In this document: one piece after another, positions 36,075 to 42,785 of the stretch | Numbering within the stretch: the first letter of the stretch is position 1 | How the letters are laid out: each line of letters opens with the position of its first letter | Position numbers and translations under genes: made by a program | Assembly: GCA_002426025.1 (NCBI GenBank) | Contig: DINP01000035.1 | Span: forward strand, 3,080 to 51,787 | DNA from: Bacteroidales bacterium UBA5537 | Lineage (GTDB): Bacteria; Bacteroidota; Bacteroidia; Bacteroidales; Lentimicrobiaceae | Length of the DNA stretch: 48,708 bases | Direction of reading: 5' to 3' | The notes under the pieces: model-generated | Seen by the model: only the letters and a program-made list of their open reading frames with translations | Databases searched by the model: none | Told to the model about the DNA's origin: nothing

Positions 36075-36227
36075 ATGGAAAATGAAAATAAATACCTGAT
36101 AGTTGCCCTGGTAATGGGAATTATCTTTGCCGGACTTGGAATCTACCTTTATTTGCTCGATCGCAAAATTTCACGCATTGAGCAGAAGCAGGACGAAATG
36201 AAGAACGCGAACAAAAATTTGAAATAA
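36075..36227 (+). CDS. ccmD: CcmD-like small membrane protein
   Basis: 50 codons: MENENKYLIVALVMGIIFAG, then a short segment to YLLDRKISRIEQKQDEMK. It has one transmembrane helix and a charged cytoplasmic tail, as expected of CcmD, which stabilises the CcmC-CcmE complex and haem-CcmE release. The ATG lies 13 nt after the ccmC stop; position and topology support the call, since CcmD has little sequence conservation. Confidence 0.75.
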   Translation: MENENKYLIVALVMGIIFAGLGIYLYLLDRKISRIEQKQDEMKNANKNLK

Positions 36228-36307
36228 ATGTTTCTTATTCAGGTATCGTCATACTTGAATAAGTATTGCTTATTTTTGTCGGACAAACTTTTACACTGAT
36301 CCTTACT

Positions 36308-36733
36308 ATGAAAAAGATACACATACTTGCACTGATTGTTGTGGTAGCTGCCATAGGCGTAATTATGAGCCTTTCGGTAAATACTTCAACCTATGCAGGT
36401 TTTTCAGAAGCTATTGACAATCCAGGTAGAGAATATCATGTAATTGGTAAACTAAGCCCTGGTAAACCGATTGATTTTGATGCACTTAAAGATGCAAACA
36501 GTTTCACATTCTATATGCTCGACAACAACGGGCAGGAAATGAAGGTTCGTTATTCTGACAGCAAGCCGCAGGATTTTGAAAAGCTTGACCAGATTGTTGT
36601 TATTGGTAAAATAAAAGACAATCTGTTTGAGGCACACAAAATGAACCTGAAATGCCCGTCGAAGTACAATAAAGATCAAACTCCCGCTGGTTTTTCAGAA
36701 AAAAACTTCGATTCGGATTCCACCTCCTATTAG
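36308..36733 (+). CDS. ccmE: Cytochrome c maturation haem chaperone CcmE (CxxxY type)
   Basis: 141 residues from the ATG at 36308 (the frame extends to 36266, giving a non-standard N-terminus). An N-terminal signal anchor (about 4-24) is followed by an OB-fold (YHVIGKLS ... KLDQIVVIGKIKDNLFEA). The haem-attachment segment reads LKCPSKYNK, a CxxxY motif with C116 and Y120, instead of the classic HxxxY with covalent His. Such cysteine-type CcmE proteins are known in some archaea and sulfate reducers. A -7-like TATTTTTG lies at 36271-36278. ccmF does not follow. Confidence 0.88.
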   Translation: MKKIHILALIVVVAAIGVIMSLSVNTSTYAGFSEAIDNPGREYHVIGKLSPGKPIDFDALKDANSFTFYMLDNNGQEMKVRYSDSKPQDFEKLDQIVVIGKIKDNLFEAHKMNLKCPSKYNKDQTPAGFSEKNFDSDSTSY

Positions 36734-36753
36734 TTATCTTGTCACACAAAGAA

Positions 36754-36801
36754 GTTGTTTCTGAGTTTGATTCTTATACTGAACCTTCACTCTGAAACAA
36801 C
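36754..36801. terminator. Possible terminator hairpin between ccmE and the lipase
   Basis: GTTGTTTCTGAG (36754-36765) pairs with CTCTGAAACAAC (36790-36801), 11 of 12 bases, with a 24-nt loop. No long T-run follows directly, so terminator activity is uncertain. Confidence 0.4.
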
Positions 36802-36826
36802 CTCCTTAAACTAAAGTTTTTGTTGT

Positions 36827-37882
36827 TTATTTGTGTGCAATCAGCTTGTCAGCTATTTTATTAAGCAGCGTTTCATTTTCTGCAACAAATTGTTTACCGG
36901 CATCATGCAAAGCCTTAAGGTTTTTATCCGAAGCATCGTCCATATTGCTGCTGGCTTCGTAAAGAGAAGGTTCAAGACGAATATAGTCTTCAGGTGTCCC
37001 GGTCGTTTCCCATATTTTCCTCAGTTGGTAATTTACTGTTTCAGCGTTTCCCGACATCATAATATCAATAATAGGCTGAATCCATTGAATCATTCCCCAG
37101 TCTTTGGCTTTGTCATAATGGTAAGGCTTGTTGGTTGAGCCTGTACCAATCGAGATAATTACCATCTCCTTTGCATAAGGTTTATCTGCTTTCTCAGGAT
37201 CATTAAGAATTGTAGAAAAGGCAATACTTCTGGCTTCGGCATAAGCACACATAGCAGGATTATTGGCAAATACGCCTCCATCAATCAGCGGATAGACTGT
37301 GCCGTACTCAGATTTCACCTGTGCAACTTCAAAGTAGGTTGGAGCGGCTGAAGTGGCCCGTGTTACATCCTTTACCGGATAATCATGTGTAATCGTTGCT
37401 TTTGCATCAATCTGGCTGAAAAAGTGGGCTCTTCTGTTTCTGATGTCATAGGATGTGATCAGGCAGGGTTTTAGCAATTCGCTCAATTTTGTTGCACCAA
37501 AATAATCGTTCAGGGCTTTTTCCAATTTATCCGCGCTGTATTTTTCGTCTGTCAGTCCGCCTTTGCTCCTGATTTTCTGCCATAGCGTGAGATCGAAAAT
37601 ATCATCACCCCGTTCAAGGTAAATATCTACCGCTTCTTTTGCAGTAAATTTGGGTCGACCCGATGGTTTTCCATCGCTGTTGACGCCCGGAACAAGATAA
37701 GTGCAGGTTAATATTCCACCGGTGCTGGTTCCCACCATAAGATCAAAGTAATCGCTCAGCCTGACATGCTTTCCCTCTTTTGCCATCAGGCGTTCTTCAA
37801 TATAAGTAAGAATTACTCCGGGAAGTATCCCCCTGATACCACCACCATCTATTGAAAGAATCCTTATTTTTTTCTTTTCCAT
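36827..37882 (-). CDS. Patatin-like phospholipase
   Basis: 351 residues. The oxyanion loop is LSIDGGGIRGILPG (9-22), the nucleophile elbow GTSTGG with S53, and the catalytic Asp is D201 in IDGGVFANNPA. This Ser-Asp dyad makes it an intact patatin-type lipid acyl hydrolase. It has no signal peptide. Length and layout resemble stand-alone plant-patatin-like bacterial lipases. No cyclase or other CBASS gene is next to it, so a defence role has no support here. It is monocistronic and divergent from rocD. Confidence 0.9.
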   Translation of the reverse strand: MEKKKIRILSIDGGGIRGILPGVILTYIEERLMAKEGKHVRLSDYFDLMVGTSTGGILTCTYLVPGVNSDGKPSGRPKFTAKEAVDIYLERGDDIFDLTLWQKIRSKGGLTDEKYSADKLEKALNDYFGATKLSELLKPCLITSYDIRNRRAHFFSQIDAKATITHDYPVKDVTRATSAAPTYFEVAQVKSEYGTVYPLIDGGVFANNPAMCAYAEARSIAFSTILNDPEKADKPYAKEMVIISIGTGSTNKPYHYDKAKDWGMIQWIQPIIDIMMSGNAETVNYQLRKIWETTGTPEDYIRLEPSLYEASSNMDDASDKNLKALHDAGKQFVAENETLLNKIADKLIAHK

Positions 37883-37903
37883 GATTATGAGTTTTGGTTA
37901 TTT

Positions 37904-37911
37904 CAAAGTTA
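37904..37911 (-). promoter_or_regulatory. Possible promoter of the patatin-like gene (-7 box)
   Basis: TAACTTTG on the minus strand, 21 nt before the ATG. Farther up, an AT-rich inverted repeat (AATATATTTT / GAAATATATT, 37944-37963) lies between the two divergent promoters. Confidence 0.4.
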
Positions 37912-38096
37912 ATCAATAAATAGACTAAATAAGCATAAGCAATAATATATTTTGAAATATATTGAATAACAGCAGAATGCAGGTGTTTTCTGGTCGAAAT
38001 CCGACTTCTAAGTTTTACTCTTCCTTTAAAATAATTGCTTTACGATGGAACCTGATGGGATTCTCAGACTTATCTGGAAAAATTTTCGGCTAACTA

Positions 38097-38125
38097 TTGG
38101 AGGCATTTTTAAAGTCATATCTTTG
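38097..38125 (+). promoter_or_regulatory. rocD promoter
   Basis: TTG at 38097-38099, an 18-nt spacer and TATCTTTG at 38118-38125. The start site would be near 38130, within the palindrome described next. Confidence 0.6.
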
Positions 38126-38139
38126 CTCAATATTTGAGC
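38125..38139. promoter_or_regulatory. Operator-like palindrome at the rocD start site
   Basis: GCTCAA-TAT-TTGAGC, a perfect 6-3-6 inverted repeat that begins at the last base of the -7 box and covers the likely transcription start. A repressor bound here would block rocD transcription. Confidence 0.45.
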
Positions 38140-38172
38140 AATAAATAGTTGAACCCACATAATTTTAAAAAC

Positions 38173-39396
38173 ATGAATGAATTGATGACTTCGGAAAAAT
38201 TAATGCATCTGGAAGAAAAGTACGGAGCACACAATTACCATCCACTGCCGGTTGTTCTGGCCAAAGGCGAAGGCGCACAGGTTTGGGATGTTGAAGGCAA
38301 ACAGTATTATGATTTCCTTTCAGCCTATTCGGCTGTTAACCAAGGACATTGCCACCCAAGGATTATTAAAGCGCTGGTTGACCAGGCATCGAAAATGACA
38401 CTGACTTCCCGTGCATTTTACAATGATTCACTTGGAGTTTATGAGAAATTTGTGACAGAATATTTTGGTTACGAAAAGGTGTTGCCAATGAATACCGGTG
38501 CAGAAGCTGATGAAACCGCACTTAAACTCTGCCGTAAATGGGCTTATCTGAAAAAAGGGATTGCTGAAAATCAGGCAAAGATTATTGTATGTGATGGAAA
38601 TTTCCATGGCAGGACTATTACCATTATCTCAATGTCATCCGACCCTGATTCTTATGGCGGATTTGGCCCTTTTACCCCTGGTTTTATAAGGATTCCATAT
38701 AATGATCTTAATGCACTTGCCGAAGCACTGAAAGATCCCAACGTTGCTGGTTTCCTTGTTGAGCCTATACAGGGCGAAGCTGGCGTTTTTGTGCCTGACG
38801 AAGGTTATCTTGCAAAAGCCTCGCAGATGTGTAAAGATAAAAATGTACTATTTATTGCTGATGAAGTTCAGACTGGTATTGCGCGTACAGGGAAATTACT
38901 GGCCTGCGATCATGAAAATGTACGTCCAGATATTCTGATTCTTGGCAAAGCTCTCTCTGGTGGTGTCTATCCGGTTTCTGCGGTTTTGGCCGATGATAAT
39001 ATAATGCTTTGCATAAAACCAGGTGAACATGGTTCTACCTTTGGTGGAAACCCGGTTGCTGCCCGTGTTGCGATGGAAGCCCTGCAGGTTGTTAAAGATG
39101 AGAATCTTGCTGAAAAGGCTGAAAAGCTGGGCAAGATTTTCCGTGAAGAATTGAGAGCAATCAAATCAGATATGATTTCGCTTGTTCGTGGTAAAGGTCT
39201 GTTGAATGCCATTATTATCAAACCCAAGAATGGCAAAGAGGCCTGGGATGTTTGTGTAAAAATGAAAGAGAATGGTGTTCTGGCAAAACCAACCCATGGC
39301 GATATTATTCGTTTTGCTCCTCCGCTTGTTATTACCGAGGAGCAACTTCGCGAAGCCATTGAAAGAATTAAAAAATCAATTCTTTCATTTGAATGA
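38173..39396 (+). CDS. rocD: Ornithine aminotransferase
   Basis: 407 residues from the ATG at 38173; an upstream TTG at 38149 in frame would add 8 untypical residues. PLP-dependent class III aminotransferase converting ornithine and 2-oxoglutarate to glutamate semialdehyde and glutamate. PLP site: K259 in LGKALSGGVYP, with D230 in FIADEVQTG; FLSAYSAVNQGHCHPR near 48-63 and LPMNTGAEADETALKL near 104-119 are OAT-like. Monocistronic; no arginine-catabolism genes nearby. It ends at a strong terminator. Confidence 0.92.
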   Translation: MNELMTSEKLMHLEEKYGAHNYHPLPVVLAKGEGAQVWDVEGKQYYDFLSAYSAVNQGHCHPRIIKALVDQASKMTLTSRAFYNDSLGVYEKFVTEYFGYEKVLPMNTGAEADETALKLCRKWAYLKKGIAENQAKIIVCDGNFHGRTITIISMSSDPDSYGGFGPFTPGFIRIPYNDLNALAEALKDPNVAGFLVEPIQGEAGVFVPDEGYLAKASQMCKDKNVLFIADEVQTGIARTGKLLACDHENVRPDILILGKALSGGVYPVSAVLADDNIMLCIKPGEHGSTFGGNPVAARVAMEALQVVKDENLAEKAEKLGKIFREELRAIKSDMISLVRGKGLLNAIIIKPKNGKEAWDVCVKMKENGVLAKPTHGDIIRFAPPLVITEEQLREAIERIKKSILSFE

Positions 39397-39413
39397 TAGT
39401 TTTCAATTCTACC

Positions 39414-39455
39414 AAAAAAGCAAAGGGCGCAATATTTTGTGCCCTTTGCTTTTTT
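39414..39455. terminator. Bidirectional terminator, rocD / MATE
   Basis: AAAAAAGCAAAGGGC (39414-39428) pairs perfectly with 39441-39455; four further pairs (one G-U) close a TATT loop. Convergent genes on both sides. Confidence 0.9.
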
Positions 39456-39465
39456 ATCAGACCAG

Positions 39466-40893
39466 TTAAACTTTCTTTAATTTCCACCGGCCACGGCTGA
39501 AAACATAAATCCCTAAAAGCGTAAGGGTAGTTTCTGCCATTACTATTGCGTAATAAACGCCATTGGTTCCAAAGCCGAAATTAATTGCCAGAATGTAGGC
39601 CAAAGGAATTTCAATCATCCAGAAGCAAATAAAATTTAGCAGGGTAGGAGTATAGGTGTCACCGGCTCCGTTTAATGATTGAGTCATGACCATTCCCATG
39701 GCGTAGAACAGGAACCCTGAGCTAACAATCTGCAAACAGGTGATTCCTGCTTTAAGCACTTCACCATCTTCAATAAATATCCGAACAAAATATCCCGGAA
39801 AGGCTATGAACACAATTGAAATCAGCCCGAGCAGGGTCATGTTCGAAAATCCTGTGATCCAGGCTGCTCTTTGCGCCCTTTCGGGATGGCCTGCCCCCAG
39901 GTTCTGACCTACCAGTGTTGCTGCAGCATTGCTCAGCCCCCATGAAGGCAGCAATGAAAAGATAATAATCCTTATTCCGATGGTATATCCTGCAACAGCA
40001 GCACTTCCGAAAACGGAAATAATCCTTACCATCACTATCCAGCTTGCTGTTGCAATCAGGTTTTGTAAGATTCCGCCTATAGAGAGCTTTACGAGGCTTG
40101 TCATAATACCGATTTCCGGCACGAGGTGTCGAAGTCTTAGTTTTATCCGCTTCCTTCCTCCAAAAAGAATATAGAACTGGAAGGCAACAGCCAGGCCTCG
40201 CCCTATTGTTGTTGCCCAGGCAGCGCCTTCAATTCCCATAGCCGGTATGGGTCCTAATCCGAATATCAACAAAGGATCGAGGATAATATTAATGCCATTT
40301 GCGATGAACAGAACCCGCATAGAAAGTGCAGCATCGCCGGCACTGCGAAAAGCCGCGTTGATTATAAACAGCATCATAATCACTGCATTACCAGCGAACA
40401 TTATCCGGGTATAGCCATGATTGAAGCTCGCCAATTCTTCTGAAGAACCCATTAAAATAAGCAGTTCGTAGGAGAAGAAAATACCTGGTATGGCAAGTAA
40501 CAATGATATGATAAGCCCTGCTATGATTGATTGTCCGGCCGATTTGGCAGCCGCATTCGGATCTTTTTCGCCAATCCGCCTTGATACCAGGGCAGTTGTA
40601 CCTGCACTAAACCCAACGGCTATGGCATAAACAATCGTCATCATTGACTCTGTAAGTCCTACTGCAGCGATTGCATCATTACCAAGTTTTGCAACAAAGA
40701 AAATGTCTGCAATGGCAAATATAGATTCCATGATCATTTCCAGCACCATAGGGATAGCCAGCAGGAAAATTGCATTTCCCAGGCGCAGACTTGTATAATC
40801 CTGATCGCCTCCTGCCAGCGATTGTCTAAGAAGATAGAGGTAGTAGTTCCCTTTTTCGGAAAGTGATTTTTTTATATTGTGTTGTTCATTCAT
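39466..40893 (-). CDS. MATE family multidrug/Na+ exporter
   Basis: 475 residues with twelve transmembrane helices in two halves; typical MATE blocks are LAIPMVLEMIMESIFAIADIFFV near 49-71, AVGFSAGTTALVSRRIGE near 93-110 and GWGLSNAAATLVGQNLGAGH in the second half (SWGLSNAAATLVGQN). It exports cationic drugs or metabolites using Na+ or H+. It is not in the susCD transcription unit: a terminator and a separate promoter lie between. Its leader contains a 30-codon ORF and a terminator/antiterminator pair (see those entries), so expression is probably controlled by transcription attenuation. Confidence 0.93.
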   Translation of the reverse strand: MNEQHNIKKSLSEKGNYYLYLLRQSLAGGDQDYTSLRLGNAIFLLAIPMVLEMIMESIFAIADIFFVAKLGNDAIAAVGLTESMMTIVYAIAVGFSAGTTALVSRRIGEKDPNAAAKSAGQSIIAGLIISLLLAIPGIFFSYELLILMGSSEELASFNHGYTRIMFAGNAVIMMLFIINAAFRSAGDAALSMRVLFIANGINIILDPLLIFGLGPIPAMGIEGAAWATTIGRGLAVAFQFYILFGGRKRIKLRLRHLVPEIGIMTSLVKLSIGGILQNLIATASWIVMVRIISVFGSAAVAGYTIGIRIIIFSLLPSWGLSNAAATLVGQNLGAGHPERAQRAAWITGFSNMTLLGLISIVFIAFPGYFVRIFIEDGEVLKAGITCLQIVSSGFLFYAMGMVMTQSLNGAGDTYTPTLLNFICFWMIEIPLAYILAINFGFGTNGVYYAIVMAETTLTLLGIYVFSRGRWKLKKV

Positions 40894-40920
40894 TTGCTGT
40901 CGAATAATGTATTAACAAAA

Positions 40921-40946
40921 AACCCGGTCTGATTTCAGACCGGGTT
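40921..40946 (-). terminator. Attenuator terminator in the MATE leader
   Basis: On the minus strand AACCCGGTCTGA (40946-40935) pairs perfectly with TCAGACCGGGTT (40932-40921), and the T-run TTTTTT includes the end of the stem. The MATE ATG is 27 nt downstream. Because it lies upstream of the MATE gene and downstream of a separate promoter, it would stop transcription before MATE unless the 5' arm is held by the alternative partner at 41003-40990. Confidence 0.75.
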
Positions 40947-41003
40947 GACATATTATTTTAGAGGAGTCTAATTAAAAATCACATACCTCACCCGGTCAGA
41001 AAT
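40932..41003 (-). promoter_or_regulatory. Antiterminator alternative structure
   Basis: The RNA segment from 41003 to 40990 (ATTTCTGACCGGGT) is complementary to the segment from 40945 to 40932 (ACCCGGTCTGAAAT) at 13 of 14 positions, with one U-U mismatch. The second segment is the 5' arm of the terminator. The two pairings exclude each other. The first segment coincides with codons 20-24 of the leader ORF, so a translating ribosome would control which structure forms. Confidence 0.65.
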
Positions 41004-41060
41004 CGTAATTGCCACAAATACTATGATATTAGGGGCGATTGTTGATAGAGTGAGTTTCAT
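40968..41060 (-). CDS. Leader peptide ORF of the MATE gene (30 codons)
   Basis: ATG at 41060, TAG at 40970-40968. The peptide begins MKLTLSTIAPNIIVFVAITI and continues SDRVRYVIFN. It starts about 20 nt after the predicted transcript start and stops 22 nt before the terminator 5' arm. It is rich in Ile, Val, Leu and Thr (codons 12-20 read IIVFVAITI). No Shine-Dalgarno, as usual in this phylum. A ribosome that completes the ORF masks segment 41003-40990 and lets the terminator form; one that stalls around codons 12-15 leaves it free and favours antitermination. The peptide itself need not have a function. Confidence 0.55.
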   Translation of the reverse strand: MKLTLSTIAPNIIVFVAITISDRVRYVIFN

Positions 41061-41085
41061 AAGTTTATTGAGTAAATTGAAGCCT

Positions 41086-41114
41086 CAAAAATACATCTTT
41101 TTAATTAATAGCAA
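41086..41114 (-). promoter_or_regulatory. Promoter of the MATE leader
   Basis: On the minus strand TTG (41114-41112), an 18-nt spacer and TATTTTTG (41093-41086). It lies between the susCD terminator and the leader ORF, so the MATE gene has its own transcript of which about 185 nt is leader. Confidence 0.6.
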
Positions 41115-41127
41115 GAATAATTTAAAA

Positions 41128-41162
41128 AAAGAAGAGTTGCATACTTGTTGCAACTCTTCTTT
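41128..41162 (-). terminator. susCD terminator
   Basis: On the minus strand AAAGAAGAGTTGCA pairs perfectly with TGCAACTCTTCTTT (14 bp, 41162-41149 with 41141-41128), 7-nt loop, followed by TTTTAAATT. It isolates susCD from the MATE leader. A minor hairpin (AAACC/GGTTT, 41194-41207) precedes it just after susD. Confidence 0.85.
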
Positions 41163-41231
41163 GACAGTTCTGATTCTACATGTCTGTTACAAAAAACCAA
41201 GCGGTTTCAGACCAGACTAGTATTAAAATTA

Positions 41232-42773
41232 CTATTTATCCCAGATCAGTTTGGTTGAGAATTCGTTTCCTCCAATTGCAGAAGCGGCTGCTGAAACGTT
41301 AGCTTCATTAATTGTGTATTCCTGAACCGGATAAGTCAATCTACGTGGTATAGCATCAGCACCAGTAACAGGAGGAGGCCCAAAAGTTACAGTTGTACCA
41401 TTTACCAATGGACCTGTAATTTCACCAACTTCTATAATTGATTTAGGGAAGCCTGTTCTGCGGTATTCTGCCCATGCCTCATAACCATTCATAAAGAGAG
41501 CGATGTATTTTTGGGTTAGCACAGTTTCCTGATTGGCAGGAGGTAAGGCTGCAATAAAATCATCAATGCCTTCGGCACCCCAGCGCTCGAGCGAAGCACG
41601 AACACCTGCTTCATACCAGGTTTGATCCCAGTTGTTAAGTTCTGAAAGGATAAAGCAAACTTCTGCATAATCCATCCAGCATACATTAGCATCAGCTTGC
41701 AGGTAAATTGGTTGTGCATTGTAAATATTGGCAACCGAACTACGGAGAGCAGAAGCATTCTGATTAACCAGACCATAAGGCATTCCTCTGTAGATTCCTG
41801 CACTATTTTTGGGAACCCAGATAGAAATCCTAGGATCAACCAGTCCATTAAATGGATTGGTTTTATTGTTTAGCGTGTCATTTATACCTTTAAGCAGATC
41901 AACAAAGTTTGCTGAAGGTGTCATGTCGTTACGCCGTGCTGTATAAAAGCCATCATACATAGGAGCATTGCTTTCTCCGTCGCCCAGGTAAGTAATGCCA
42001 CAATTGTCATCATTACTGGCGAAAGCCTTATCAGAAGCTTCGCTTATAGCTAAGTTCCTTGCAGCAACCAGGTCCGCATCGGTAACTTTGCTCAAACGAA
42101 TGGCGAGTTTAAGCCGCAGGGAGTTTGCAAACTTTGCCCATTTGGCAGCATCTCCATCATACATTAAATCACCGGATGTAAATATCTGGGCATCTGTTGA
42201 TCCAAGATAATCAGCTGCTGACTTAAGTTTTGCAAAAATATCGAGGAAAATGGCTTTTTGCGCAGAATAAGCTGGTGTAGGATTCTCTGTTGCATTGAAC
42301 GCTTGTTCATAAGGAATATCGCCATATGTAGAAGCCAGAAGCTGGAACACATAAGACTTGAGGATGTTTGCTACAGCTACCTGTCCATCAGCATCACCAT
42401 AATAGGTGTTGATCTCGGCTTTTTTATCGGGATCGCTTGCGATGTTAATAATAGCTTGCAGATCCATCATGTCAGTATAAATCAAACGCCAGTAAGTATT
42501 ATTGGTGTTCTGACGGATGATAAATCTATCCTCTTCTGTATAGTTACGTTGTGACCAGAATTGCGACCACAAGAGGCCCTGACGGCCACTGAACCATTCA
42601 TCATAGATATCATCGGTCAAAGATTTCTGACCGGTTGATATCAGGTTTACGGTTGGTACATCTTTAGGATTATTGGGGTCGGTATTGATTTTCTCGAAAT
42701 CTTTAGTACAACCTGCAACCATCACCATCAGCACCAAAAAACCAAGTGTATATTTTAGGATGTTAGTTTTCAT
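41232..42773 (-). CDS. SusD/RagB-family outer-membrane lipoprotein
   Basis: 513 residues. Lipoprotein signal MKTNILKYTLGFLVLMVMVA then GC with the lipid-modified C22. The sequence KDFEKINTDPNNPKDVPTVN, GLLWSQFWSQRNYTEEDRF and the helical TPR-like repeats (KYIALFMNGYEAWAEYRRTGFP) match the SusD-like_2 subgroup. It is the surface lid that captures ligand for the SusC partner encoded 12 nt upstream. No glycoside hydrolase, sulfatase or peptidase gene is nearby, so the substrate cannot be deduced. Confidence 0.93.
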   Translation of the reverse strand: MKTNILKYTLGFLVLMVMVAGCTKDFEKINTDPNNPKDVPTVNLISTGQKSLTDDIYDEWFSGRQGLLWSQFWSQRNYTEEDRFIIRQNTNNTYWRLIYTDMMDLQAIINIASDPDKKAEINTYYGDADGQVAVANILKSYVFQLLASTYGDIPYEQAFNATENPTPAYSAQKAIFLDIFAKLKSAADYLGSTDAQIFTSGDLMYDGDAAKWAKFANSLRLKLAIRLSKVTDADLVAARNLAISEASDKAFASNDDNCGITYLGDGESNAPMYDGFYTARRNDMTPSANFVDLLKGINDTLNNKTNPFNGLVDPRISIWVPKNSAGIYRGMPYGLVNQNASALRSSVANIYNAQPIYLQADANVCWMDYAEVCFILSELNNWDQTWYEAGVRASLERWGAEGIDDFIAALPPANQETVLTQKYIALFMNGYEAWAEYRRTGFPKSIIEVGEITGPLVNGTTVTFGPPPVTGADAIPRRLTYPVQEYTINEANVSAAASAIGGNEFSTKLIWDK

Positions 42774-42785
42774 ATGTTTTTTTTA

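Noticed and set aside
36827..37882. Patatin-like protein as a CBASS (CapV-type) defence effector
   Set aside because: No cGAS/DncV-like nucleotidyltransferase, HORMA or Cap2/Cap3 gene next to it; neighbours are housekeeping genes.
40921..40946. Reading this hairpin simply as a second susCD terminator
   Set aside because: A complete terminator already follows susD, a promoter lies between the two, and a third complementary segment in the leader ORF is not explained by simple termination. It remains the main alternative to the attenuator model.
41023..41220. 65-codon plus-strand frame between susD and MATE
   Set aside because: It runs antisense through the susCD terminator and the MATE leader; its apparent length follows from the opposite-strand features.
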